From: JACRCT01 sp049841135
Lineage (GTDB): Bacteria > Myxococcota > Myxococcia > Myxococcales > UBA5297
Assembly (NCBI GenBank): GCA_049841135.1
Contig: JASGHK010000006.1
Coordinates: 62,001-126,000, forward strand
DNA length: 64,000 nucleotides
Direction of reading: 5' to 3'
Under the pieces are notes generated by a model. That model was not told where the DNA came from. It did not search any database and saw only the letters and a program-made list of their open reading frames with translations. How positions within the stretch are numbered: position 1 is the stretch's first letter; each line of letters starts with the position of its first letter. Of this stretch, positions 45,151 through 54,366 are shown piece after piece. A program made the translations under genes and the position numbers.

Positions 45151-46927
45151 TTACTTCTTGAACTTCTGCTTGAGCGCCGCCAGGAACGGCCTGGCGTTCT
45201 TGCGGGAGGCGTTGACCTGCTTGATGAGGAGCTTGCCGGCGGCCTCGATCTTCTTGGCGCCGCAGAGCTTGTCCGCGCCGGTCTCGGCTCGCGCGCCCTT
45301 CAGCTCGGCGGTGGTCAGCCGCAGCAGCTCCTGGCCGTTGGCCCACGACGGATCGTTCTGGGCGAGCCAGTTGGCGGTGCAGACGTTGACCGCGTTCTCG
45401 ACCGCGTGGAACTGGGCGACGAACGGCTGCTCGGTGGGCCCGGCCGCGGCGATCGCCTCCTCCACGGTCTCCACCGGCTTGGGGGGCAGCAGGTTCGGCG
45501 GCAATCCCGGAGGCCAGAGGACGTCCGGCTTGATCTCGCTGGCGCCGACCGTCTCCACCGTCCCGTCCAGCTTGAGGATGTCCAGCGTCAGCTCACGCTT
45601 GAGCACCACCAGGGCGGGGGTGTTTCCGGCAGAGGTCGCGACGAAGAGCTGGCGCGGCGCGGCGGCGAAGAAGCGCCGCGAGTCCAGGCCCTCGCGCCAG
45701 AACGGGAAGAAGCTGGCGACCGCGCGGTCGGCCATGGGCAGCGAGTCGGCGACCATCACCGGCTGGAAGGCGTAGTCGGGGGAGACGTCCGCGCGCTGGG
45801 CGATGAGCACGAAGTCCTGCGCGAGCTTGTCCGCGCCGCCGCTGACGAAGACCGCGAAGGTGCCCTTGAGCTCGCGGAAGGTGGCCTTCTTCACGTCGCA
45901 GCGCATCGGCGGCACCCCGGCCACCGAGTCGACCGGGCCGTAGATGCCGAAGCGCGCCGCCTCGCCCAGCCCGCCGTCCTTCCAGAAGCCGAGCTCGACG
46001 TTCTTCAGGCCGTCGGCGCCCTTGAGGTAGAAGCTGGGCGCGCGCGGCAGCCCGGGACAGACGCTGGCGGAGACCGGACCCCAGCTGCCGTCACCGGTCT
46101 TGCCCGGGACGAGCATCGGCTTCTTGAGCAGGCCGAGGTCGTAGGTCGGAGCCTCGCCGAAGGTGAGCGCGCGGCTCTGGTCGGCGATGGAGAGCTCCCA
46201 CTCCTTCTTCTCGGAGTCCTTCTCCGGCGCGGCCCACAGCACGTAGTCGCCTGGCTCGAGCGTGACGTCCTTCAGGCTCGTCAGGCACCCGCCGGTCGAA
46301 GGCACCAGCACCAGCACGCCGCCCGTCCGCTCGGTGATGGACCACTTGGACGAGTAGGGGACCTTGAACCGCGCGAGCGGCGCCAAGAGCTCCCGGCGCA
46401 CAGCCGACCCCCGAGCCGCGGGCCGGGAAGACGGCGGGCGGAGTGAGCGTCTGGAAGGTGGGGTTGGCCTTCAGGGAGGAGCTGAGGACGAGCTCCGGGG
46501 TCTTCTCCAGCGCGGCCTTGGCCTCGGCCTGCGCGCGGACGGGCTGCTCCAGGCGGATCTTCGCGGAGAGCTCGGGAGCCGTCCCGAACAGCAGCACCTG
46601 GTAGCGGCCGGGCGCCCACTTGCCCAACCAGAGCGAGCCGCTGGTGATGCAGATGAAGGTCTTGTCCGGCTGGACGAGCGCCGCTGGCTGGTCGACCCAC
46701 AAGCGAAGATCGGTGGTGGCCTCCTCGATGGTGAAGGCGAACGCCGGCTCGTCGCTGGTCGCGGCGTTGCCGCACTTGCCGTAGCCCTTGGAGACCATGG
46801 TCATCGTCCCGTTGGGGACCTTGACCTCGGTGCCGAAGGGGTGGGGCGTGAAGCCGCTCTTGAAGAAGGGCTCGGAGGCCGGGGCGGCCAGGAGCGCGAG
46901 CGCGAGCGCGGTGGAGAGCGAGACCAT
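45151..46927 (-). CDS. Secreted protein of unknown function (frameshifted)
   Basis: About 590 residues. Signal peptide VSLSTALALALLAAP. Two similar beta-rich halves, each with a 'W-PG-Y-VLL' type segment (LGKWAPGRYQVLLFG; LEPGDYVLWAA), then a helical C-terminus with KKIEAAGKLL and a Lys-rich end. One extra base in the C5 run at 46408-46412 (plus strand) breaks the frame; correction joins ARGS to SAVRRELL. Not recognised. Confidence 0.72.
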
Positions 46928-47074
46928 CGTGGACCTTGTGGGCCCCGGCGCGCGGGCAGCCGGGGGTTGGGGGAATGGGGACGAGACGATACACCGGCAC
47001 GGTTGCCGTGGGCGCGGCAGCGCGCGCGCTTCAGGCGGCCGGGAGGGCGCTGGGGCGGACCGAGGGCAGGCAGC

Positions 47075-48641
47075 TCACCGGGGTTCCTCGAGGACCTTCA
47101 GGGCGCCGCGCGGCAGGTCGCGGTCGAGGAGCTGATAGACGGACCCGCTGCGGGTGCGCAGCACGGGGCGCGCGCGCGGATCGTGTTCCAAGGAAGCGAG
47201 GAAGCCTGCGTAGCGGTCCTCGTGGGCGCAGTAGACCCAGCGCGCGCCGAAGTCGGACTGGACGGTCTGCGCCACCGGGCGGGGAGTGCGCAGGTGCGTC
47301 AGCTCGTACCATTGGCGGTACTTCGCCGGGTCCGCCTTCCAGAAGTAGTTGGGGTCGAGCGCCACCATGAAGCGGCGCTCGGGCAGCGCCACCATCAGGT
47401 GGCCGGTCTCCTCCCAGCCGCAGGTGAAGACTTGCTCCGCCGGGGGGATGAGGCGCTGCAGCTGCGCGGCGGCCGGTGCCGGAATCGGTGCGAGCACCCG
47501 CGTGGTCAGCGCGACGGTCTCGCTGCCGAGCGTCCCGGTGGTCAGAAGCCCCAACGCGGTCAGGGCCAGGCCGAGGCGCCGGGGCCAGGCCGGGCCGCGC
47601 TCCCCGAAGGTCGAGGGCAGCGCGGTGGCGAGCGAGGCGACGGCGAAGACCGGCAGGTATTCGATGAAGCGCTGGCTTCGGGCGGCGAGCACCGCGAAGC
47701 CCAGCGTCGAGAGCGCCAGCGCTGCCGCCACCGGGTTCTCGCGCGCCCTGCGCAGGCCCAGGAACGCTCCGGCCGCCGCCAGCGCGAAGGGGACGGCTCC
47801 CAGGTCCCGGAGCTTCGCCCCACGAGAACGGCTCGAACTCGCTGCCGAGGTCGAACTGCGCCTGCCCCGACCACGCCTGGGTGAGCACGTCGCGGATGTA
47901 GGTCGAGAGGTTGAGGATGGCCGGGAAGTTGGGGTGCGCAAGCATCCCCGCGGCCAGGCAACCGGTCGCCAGCGCCGGGGCCTTCCAGCTTGGCTTCGAG
48001 CGCCCGATCGCTTGGGCGAGCTCAGCCGCCAGCGCCAGGGCCGGGACCAGCGCGACCGCCATCGAACCGTATGGGTAGAGGAACGAGGCCAGGCCGAGGA
48101 CGAGCCAGCGCCGGCGCGCGGCAGCCCAGGCGACGAGCAACAGGATCGTCACGGACAGCAGGTGCGGGCGCACGTCCATGAAGCGCAGTACGAAGTAGCC
48201 GGAGGAGGCGAGCGCCGCCAGCGGCCAGATGCCGGCCAGGGGGACGCGCTCCGCGCGCAGGACCGCGTAGAGCGCCGAGAGCAAGGTGGTCCCCAGGACG
48301 ACGGCCAGCACCTTGGTGGCGGCGACGTAGCCCAGGCCCACGAGCGGGACGAGGAGCAGGTGGAGCAGCAGCGACGGGTCGGCGAAGCTGACGGCGTGCC
48401 AGGAGTAGGAAGTCCAGGGAAGGGAGCGAAGGATCCCGTGCTCGCGGAAGAGCGCGCCGATGGCGAAGTGCGCGGCGCTGTCGCTGTCGAGCGGGAAGCT
48501 GACCAGGGACTGCAGGGCCGCGGCCACCGCGGCGTACAGGCAGACCCAACCGAGGTCGACAACATGCGACTCGCCCCCCGAGTCCTTCGCGGAGCGGCTC
48601 ATCGTTGGCGTCGGAGGAGCTGCGGCGAGCCGGTCAGTCAT
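47075..48641 (-). CDS. Multi-span membrane protein, GT-C glycosyltransferase-like (frameshifted)
   Basis: About 520 residues. Opens with an acidic periplasmic-loop motif (FPLDSDSAAHFAIGALFREH) after the first span and WHAVSFADPSLLLHLLLVPL, as in GT-C and related membrane mannosyltransferase-like proteins; about ten spans follow, and a soluble C-terminal domain (GHLMVALPERRFMVALDP). A one-base shift near 47820 joins FEPFSWG to AKLRDLGAVPFAL. Enzymatic role is inference. Confidence 0.68.
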
Positions 48642-48725
48642 CGTTCGGTCGAGCTTTTCCCGAAGTCCTGGACGGCGCAACCGTTGCGCGCACGCAGCTC
48701 GACCGGACGGGCGGCTACCCGCCGC

Positions 48726-50096
48726 TCAGTAGCCCGCGGCGCGCAGCCGCTGGGCGTGCTCACGGTAGGCGTCGACCGGGTCGACCTCGAGCCAGGAGGT
48801 GAGCCCGACGAGCAGGTTGGTCTCGTCGAGGTGGTTCATGACGTAGTCGTCCTTGAGCACCCGGCCGAAGTGGGCGCTGCAGCGGCCGACCAGCCCGTCG
48901 TTGTCCTCGGAGTAGAGGGTCGAGGTCGCCAGGAACCATGGGTCGGAGCTGTCGAGGACGTTGGTGAGCACCGCCGTGCCGGTCCAGGAGTAGAAGGCGA
49001 TGCCGCCGGCATGGTGGGCGCCCTCGCCGCAGGCCGTGGTGGGCAGCCCCGCGGGGAACTGGGCGTTGAACTCCTTCGCCCCGCGCGCCGAGAGCGTGTA
49101 CAGGCTGGCCCGCGCGTCCTGTGGCTTGGAGGTGCCCGAGAGCAGCTCGATGACGTGCCCCAGCCCCTCGGTCGCCAGGGCCGCGGTGGTCAGCGGCAGG
49201 CCGTCCTCCGAGAAGTTGGTGTCCACGAAGGTGGCCAGGTCCGCGCCCTGGTGCGGGGTGCCGACGGTGGTGACCGAGGCGACGAGCTCCGGCCGCATCG
49301 CAGCGACGTAGCGGCTGTCGATGCCGCCCTGGCTGTGGCCGATGAGGTTGACCTTCTTGGCGCCGCTCTCGTCGAGGATCGCCAGCACCTGCGACAGGAG
49401 CTGCTCGCCGCGCTGGATGGAGCTGCCGGCGCAGGAGACCTCGGTGACGTAGACCTGGGCCCCGTCGTCCTCGAGCGCGGACTTCACGCCGTAGAAGTAG
49501 TCCATGGCGCCGAAGAGCTTCTTGAAGCCCATCATCCCGTGCGCCAGCACGATGGGGTACCGCGTGCGCCCGAGCGTCGGCCCGCCGGCCTTCTCGCAGA
49601 CAGCGGCCTCGGTGCAGAACTCGCCGTCCTCGCACGAGCCGCAGACGCCGCCACAGCCGTCGTCGCCGCAGCTGCCACCGCAGCGCGGGATGCAGTCCAC
49701 GCACTGGCCCGCCGGGTCGCAGAGCTTGCCGGCGGGGCATTCGCCGCAGCTCGAGCCGGTGCCGTCCGGTCCGCACGCCTTGCCCGCGCAGTCGGGGGTG
49801 AGGCAGGTCCCGGAGGTGAGGTCGCAGCGGGCCGGAGCCGCGCAGGTCCCGCAGCTGCCTCCAATGCCGTTGGGGCCGCAGGCCTTGCCGGCGCAGTCGG
49901 CGGCGCGGCAGGTGCCGGCCAGCGGCTCGCAGGCCGAGCCCGAAGGGCACGCGCCGCAGCGCCCGCCGCAGCCGTCGTCGCCGCAGAGCCGGCCGGCACA
50001 GTGCGGCGCGCACGCCGCGTCGGAAGCCGAGGCGCTCGGCGCAGGCGACTCGCACGCGGCCAAGAGCGTCAGGACGAGCAGGCAGTGCAGGCGCAA
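48726..50096 (-). CDS. Lipase-like lipoprotein with cysteine-rich N-terminus
   Basis: 456 residues from TTG 50096. Lipobox LLAAC, then three to four Cys-rich modules (CGDDGCGGRCGACPSG; CGPNGIGGSCGTC) up to ~150, as in myxobacterial surface proteins. The catalytic part resembles triacylglycerol lipases: HGMMGFKK oxyanion loop, GHSQGGIDSRYV nucleophile elbow, and GTPHQGAD. Late His in VMNHLDETN completes the triad. Probably displayed on the surface to attack lipids of prey or environment. Confidence 0.87.
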   Translation of the reverse strand: MRLHCLLVLTLLAACESPAPSASASDAACAPHCAGRLCGDDGCGGRCGACPSGSACEPLAGTCRAADCAGKACGPNGIGGSCGTCAAPARCDLTSGTCLTPDCAGKACGPDGTGSSCGECPAGKLCDPAGQCVDCIPRCGGSCGDDGCGGVCGSCEDGEFCTEAAVCEKAGGPTLGRTRYPIVLAHGMMGFKKLFGAMDYFYGVKSALEDDGAQVYVTEVSCAGSSIQRGEQLLSQVLAILDESGAKKVNLIGHSQGGIDSRYVAAMRPELVASVTTVGTPHQGADLATFVDTNFSEDGLPLTTAALATEGLGHVIELLSGTSKPQDARASLYTLSARGAKEFNAQFPAGLPTTACGEGAHHAGGIAFYSWTGTAVLTNVLDSSDPWFLATSTLYSEDNDGLVGRCSAHFGRVLKDDYVMNHLDETNLLVGLTSWLEVDPVDAYREHAQRLRAAGY

Positions 50097-50402
50097 GGCG
50101 TCCCCCGATGAAGCGGCGTCGGCGGAGAGCCTAGCACCGCTGCACTTCGCGGCCTTGCCGCCACGACCCCGCGAGCGGCACGTCCGTCCGCTGCTCGAAC
50201 GTGTCGGTCCGCGCCCGGCCGTGCACCAAACGTCCGAGCCGTGCATCCCAGCGAAGTTCCCTCTTGTCAGCCGCGCCGGAATCGAGCCATGGTCCGCCCG
50301 CACTGGCGATTGAAATGAGGGGAGCCGGGCACTAAGTCACATGACGCAGGGCGTCGAGACGGCGCCCGACACCCAACCACCGAACCTCTCAAGGAGGCCG
50401 AT
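50097..50402. other. Intergenic upstream of etfB
   Basis: Divergent gap between the lipase and etfB. No convincing promoter or small gene. AAGGAGG at 50391-50397 is the etfB ribosome site. Confidence 0.5.
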
Positions 50403-51194
50403 GTGAAGATCCTCGTGACGGCCAAGCGGGTCGAGGACCCGGAGTCGAAGATCAAGGTGAAGCCCGACGGCTCGGGCATCGTGACCGACGGCGTCGGCTA
50501 CAAGATCAACCCATTCGACGAGATCGCGGTCGAAGAGGCGCTGCGGCTCATCGCCAAGCACAAGGGCGAGGTGGTCGCGGTCTCCATCGGAAGCGACAAG
50601 TGCCAGGCGGAGATCCGCCACGCCATGGCCATGGGCGCCGACCGCGGCATCTGGATCAAGCACGAGGGCCTGGCCGACTCCGACCTCGCCGCCCGGCTGC
50701 TCAAGGCGGTCATCGAGAAGGAGAAGCCCGACCTCGTCCTCATCGGCAAGCAGGCCATCGACGACGATCAGAACCAGTGCGGGCAGCTCTTGGCCGAGTA
50801 CCTGGGCTGGGGGCAGATCACCTTCGCCAGCAAGACCGAGTCGCTCGAGTCCGAGGCCGAGAAGGCCAAGACCGCCGCCATCGACGTCAACGGCACCGCC
50901 GCCACCGTGGTGCGCGAAGTCGACGGCGGCGTCGAGACGCTGGAGGTGCAGCTGCCGGCCATCGTCACCGCCGACCTGCGCCTGAACCAGCCGCGCTACG
51001 CCTCGCTGCCGGGCATCATGAAGGCCAAGAAGAAGCCCATCGCCGAGATGACCCCCGCCGCCCTCGGCGTGGACACCGCGGTCAAGGTGAAGGTGGTCAA
51101 GCTTGCTCCGCCGCCGACGCGCAAGGCCGGCGCCATGGTCCCTGACGTCGCGACCCTGGTGAACAAGCTCAAGACCGAGGCGAAGGTCCTCTAA
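50403..51194 (+). CDS. etfB: Electron transfer flavoprotein beta subunit
   Basis: 263 residues. Family signatures: ILVTAKRVEDPESK at the start, INPFDEIAVEEAL, and the AMP-binding IGKQAIDDDQNQCGQLLAEY. Start GTG 50403, because the ATG two bases earlier meets a stop at once. With etfA it carries electrons from acyl-CoA dehydrogenases to the quinone pool. etfA follows after 31 bases. Confidence 0.96.
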   Translation: MKILVTAKRVEDPESKIKVKPDGSGIVTDGVGYKINPFDEIAVEEALRLIAKHKGEVVAVSIGSDKCQAEIRHAMAMGADRGIWIKHEGLADSDLAARLLKAVIEKEKPDLVLIGKQAIDDDQNQCGQLLAEYLGWGQITFASKTESLESEAEKAKTAAIDVNGTAATVVREVDGGVETLEVQLPAIVTADLRLNQPRYASLPGIMKAKKKPIAEMTPAALGVDTAVKVKVVKLAPPPTRKAGAMVPDVATLVNKLKTEAKVL

Positions 51195-51225
51195 GGCCGC
51201 CCCCCAACTCTACGAGGCGCAAATC

Positions 51226-52189
51226 ATGAACGTTCTCATCGTTGCAGAGCAGCAGGGCGGCGCCCTGAAGAAGGCCACCCTCAACGCGCTTTCCGCCGGC
51301 CAGGCGCTGGCGCAGAAGACCGGCGGCGAGCTCCACGTCGCCATCCTTGGCGCAGGCCTGGAGAAGGCGGTCGAGGAAGCTCAAGGGCTACGGCGGCAAG
51401 GTGCTGCACGTGCTCGACGCTCCCGAGCTCAAGGAAGCGCTCGCCGAGCCGTGGTCGCAGGCCATCGCCGCGCTGGCCAAGTCCGTCAATGCCACCTGGA
51501 TCGGCGCGGCCGCCACCGCCGTCGGCAAGGACGTGCTCCCGCGCGTCGCCGCCCGCCTGGGCGCCGGCATGGCCACCGACGTCCTCGGCTTCGAGGGCAG
51601 CGGCGCCGCCGTCCACGTCCGCCGCCCGATGTGGGCCGGCAACGTCATCGCCGACGTGGAGATCACCACGGCGGTGAAGGTCTTCACCTGCCGCACCACC
51701 GAGTTCCCGGCCGCGGCCAAGGCGGCGGCCCCCGCCGAGGTGAAGAAGGAGGCCCCGCAGCTGGCCGGCCCGGCGAAGACCAAGTTCGTCTCCTTCAAGG
51801 CCGTGCAGAGCGCGCGCCCCGAGCTGACCGAGGCCCGCGTGGTCGTCTCCGGCGGCCGCGGCACCAAGGGCAACTTCAAGCCGGTCGAGGCGCTGGCGGA
51901 CGAGATGCACGGCGCGGTGGGCGCCTCGCGCGCCGCCGTCGACGCCGGCTGGGTCCCCAACGACCTGCAGGTCGGGCAGACCGGCAAGGTCGTCGCGCCC
52001 GAGCTGTACATCGCCGCGGGCATCAGCGGCGCCATCCAGCACCTGGCCGGCATGAAGGGCAGCAAGGTCATCGTGGCCATCAACACCAACGCCGAGGCGC
52101 CCATCTTCCAGGTGGCGGACTACGGCCTGGTGGCCGACCTTAACAAGGCGCTGCCCGAGCTGCAGGCGGCGATCAAGGCAGGTAAGTAG
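51226..52189 (+). CDS. etfA: Electron transfer flavoprotein alpha subunit (frameshifted)
   Basis: About 320 residues. N-terminal domain NVLIVAEQQGGALKKATLNA; C-terminal FAD domain with VVVSGGRGTKGNFKP, QVGQTGKVVAPELYIAAGIS and GAIQHLAGMKG. One extra base near 51376 breaks the frame between KAVEE and LKGYGGKVLHVL. All FAD-contact motifs are intact, so the gene is surely functional in the organism. Cotranscribed with etfB. Confidence 0.93.
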
Positions 52190-52223
52190 GCCGGCCTCCG
52201 TGCCGGGTCCTTGGGGGGTTGAG

Positions 52224-53228
52224 ATGAGCATCATCGGCCGCTCCGAGGGTGACGAGGTCCTCGCCGCCCTCGGAGTGCGTCGCCTGGCCCTGCCCATCCC
52301 GTTCACGCAGGCGGGCGGGCCCATCAACGCCTACGTCATCGACGACATCGACGGCCGGGTCACCCTGTGGGACTGCGGCCTGAACGTGCCCGACTGCGCC
52401 GCGGCCCTGGAGCAGGGCTTCGCCGAGGCCGGCCGGCGGCTCGAGGACGTGGGCCGCATCCTCGTCAGCCACGGCCACGTCGACCACTACGGGCTCGCGC
52501 GCCGGGTGCAGGAGAGGAGCGGCGCGAAGGTCTACGTGCACCGGCGCGACTGGAACAAGGTCACCGCCGGGCGCGCCATCGCGCCGATGGGCGAGTACTT
52601 CAAGAAGCTGGGCGTGCCCGACGCCCTGCTCGCGAGCATCGGGTCGATGCACCAGAAGACCGAGGCGATGGCGCTTCGGCTGGACGCGGTCGAGCCGCTC
52701 GAGCCGGGGACGAAGCTGCGCTTCGCGAAGTTCGAGGCCGAGATCGTCCACTTCCCGGGGCACACGCCGGGCCTGGTCTGCCTGCACGTGCCGGAGAAGA
52801 AGCTGCTCTTCAGCGACGACCACCTGCTGGCGAAGGTCTCGCCCAACCCGCTCCTGGAGCTGGGCGAGAACGGCGAGGAGGGCGGCTACCAGGCGCTGCG
52901 GACCTACCTCGACTCTGCGCGCCGGCTGTATGCGCTGGACCTCGAGTGGCTGGCGCCCGGGCACGGCGAGCCGTTCCAGGGGCACCGCAAGACGCTGGAC
53001 GAGCTGTTCGCGTTCTACGAGCGGCGGCAGGGGAAGATCGAAGCGGCGATGGTCGAGCGGCCCAAGACGGCGTTCGAGCTCATCGCCGACATCTTCGGCG
53101 AGGCGAGCAGCCTGCAGCTGTACCTGATGCTCTCGGAGATCGTCGGGAACCTCGAGGTGATGGAAGCGAAGGGGCGCATCCGCAAGGACGCGAGCGAGGT
53201 GCCCTGGCACTACCGCCCGGCGACGTAG
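52224..53228 (+). CDS. Metallo-beta-lactamase-fold hydrolase
   Basis: 334 residues from ATG 52224 (an in-frame GTG at 52200 is also possible). Metal site motif SHGHVDHYG and later HTPG and HGEPF give the two-metal MBL pattern. The extra C-terminal helical domain (AFYERRQGKIEAAMVE) resembles the LACTB2/thioesterase-like branch. Placement after etfBA suggests acyl-CoA or fatty-acid metabolism; substrate unknown. Confidence 0.85.
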   Translation: MSIIGRSEGDEVLAALGVRRLALPIPFTQAGGPINAYVIDDIDGRVTLWDCGLNVPDCAAALEQGFAEAGRRLEDVGRILVSHGHVDHYGLARRVQERSGAKVYVHRRDWNKVTAGRAIAPMGEYFKKLGVPDALLASIGSMHQKTEAMALRLDAVEPLEPGTKLRFAKFEAEIVHFPGHTPGLVCLHVPEKKLLFSDDHLLAKVSPNPLLELGENGEEGGYQALRTYLDSARRLYALDLEWLAPGHGEPFQGHRKTLDELFAFYERRQGKIEAAMVERPKTAFELIADIFGEASSLQLYLMLSEIVGNLEVMEAKGRIRKDASEVPWHYRPAT

Positions 53229-53404
53229 CCAGACCGCCCACCTGGGAATGGGCGCGCGGCTTCCGTGCGGCAAATCCCATGCGTCGACCTCGGCGGGCAC
53301 CACGGGTGGTTCGCCGGGCGTCTGCGAACGGCAGCCTGACGGCGCAGCAGCAGTCGAGTCGGCGGTGGGCGCCAAGCGGCTGGCGCGGCGCCGGTCCGGG
53401 GGCC

Positions 53405-53580
53405 AGCCCCTTTAGTGGGCTTTCACCCAATAGCCCGGGGCCTTCAGCCCCGGGAGGACCGGTCATGGCGTCACGGGACGGTCATGGCGTCATGGGACGG
53501 TCATGGCGTCATGGGACGAATGGGACGAATGGGACCGACGGGACCGACGGGACCGATGGCGACCGACGACCGACGACAGT
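53405..53580. repeat. Hairpin plus 19-bp and 9-bp tandem repeats in a 576-base gap
   Basis: A hairpin cccggggc-cttca-gccccggg (53434-53454) is followed by three 19-base units (ggtcatggcgtcatgggac, 53461-53517) and then 9-base units (gaatgggac twice, cgacgggac twice). Rest of 53229-53804 holds no gene that I can support. Confidence 0.85.
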
Positions 53581-53804
53581 CGGGGCCCGGGGAACGCCAT
53601 CGCCACCAGGCGCACCCACACGCCCATTCCTGAGGTGGGGTCCTGGGTTGCGCCAATCTCGTGATCGAGATCACGCGCGAGCTCATCTCCGAATTGTCGA
53701 GGTAGGCGCCGAGGTTGGCCCGCGCGTGTGACCTGCATCACCAGGCGGCCCGCATCGATCATATGGGTTGAAGCGCTGGGCCCCTCGGCTCGGGGCGCCA
53801 CGGC

Positions 53805-54362
53805 TTAGGCGTTGCGTGGACCAGTGGCCACCCGGAGGTCGTCGCTGCGCGAGAGCGCCGGTAGGTCCAGGACGCAGACGAGGTCACGGGTCGTCGCCAA
53901 CAGCGGGCGCGCGCGGTCGCCCAAGCCCGCGGCGACCTCGTCTTCGTAGATGTCCCGGAAGCCGAGGACCGAACCGACCAGAAGCCCGAGCGCGGACTTG
54001 AAGCCAGAGAGCACCACCAGGTAACCAGCGGCCGTCTCGGTCTCGACGCCGAACCACCGGCCCAGGTCCACCACGCTCAGGACTTCTCCACGAAACTGCA
54101 CGATCCCCGGCAGCCAGTCGGGCAGCCCCGGCAGCGGAGCGACCGGCGGCGCTCGGACGATCTCGCGCAGCCCGCCCACCGGGACTCCAAACACCTCGCC
54201 TCCGACGCCGACCAGAGCCACCGTCGCCAGCCGCCGGCGCTCCGCATTCCGCTCGGGCGTCGCGGCGAGCGCCCGCGCGCGCTTCTCCAGCACCTCGTCC
54301 ACCCGGGCGCCAAAGGGGCCGGGCTCGAGCTGCCGGGGCTGTCGTTCGTCCTGGTCAACCAT
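53805..54362 (-). CDS. cheW: CheW-type coupling protein
   Basis: 185 residues. CheW domain with VFGVPVGGLREIVRAPP, LPGLPDWLPGIVQFRGEVLS and VVDLGRWFG. Couples receptors to CheA. Last gene of the chemosensory operon; starts four bases after the cheA stop. A ~40-residue N-terminal extension is Arg/Ala-rich. Confidence 0.9.
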   Translation of the reverse strand: MVDQDERQPRQLEPGPFGARVDEVLEKRARALAATPERNAERRRLATVALVGVGGEVFGVPVGGLREIVRAPPVAPLPGLPDWLPGIVQFRGEVLSVVDLGRWFGVETETAAGYLVVLSGFKSALGLLVGSVLGFRDIYEDEVAAGLGDRARPLLATTRDLVCVLDLPALSRSDDLRVATGPRNA

Positions 54363-54366
54363 GGTC

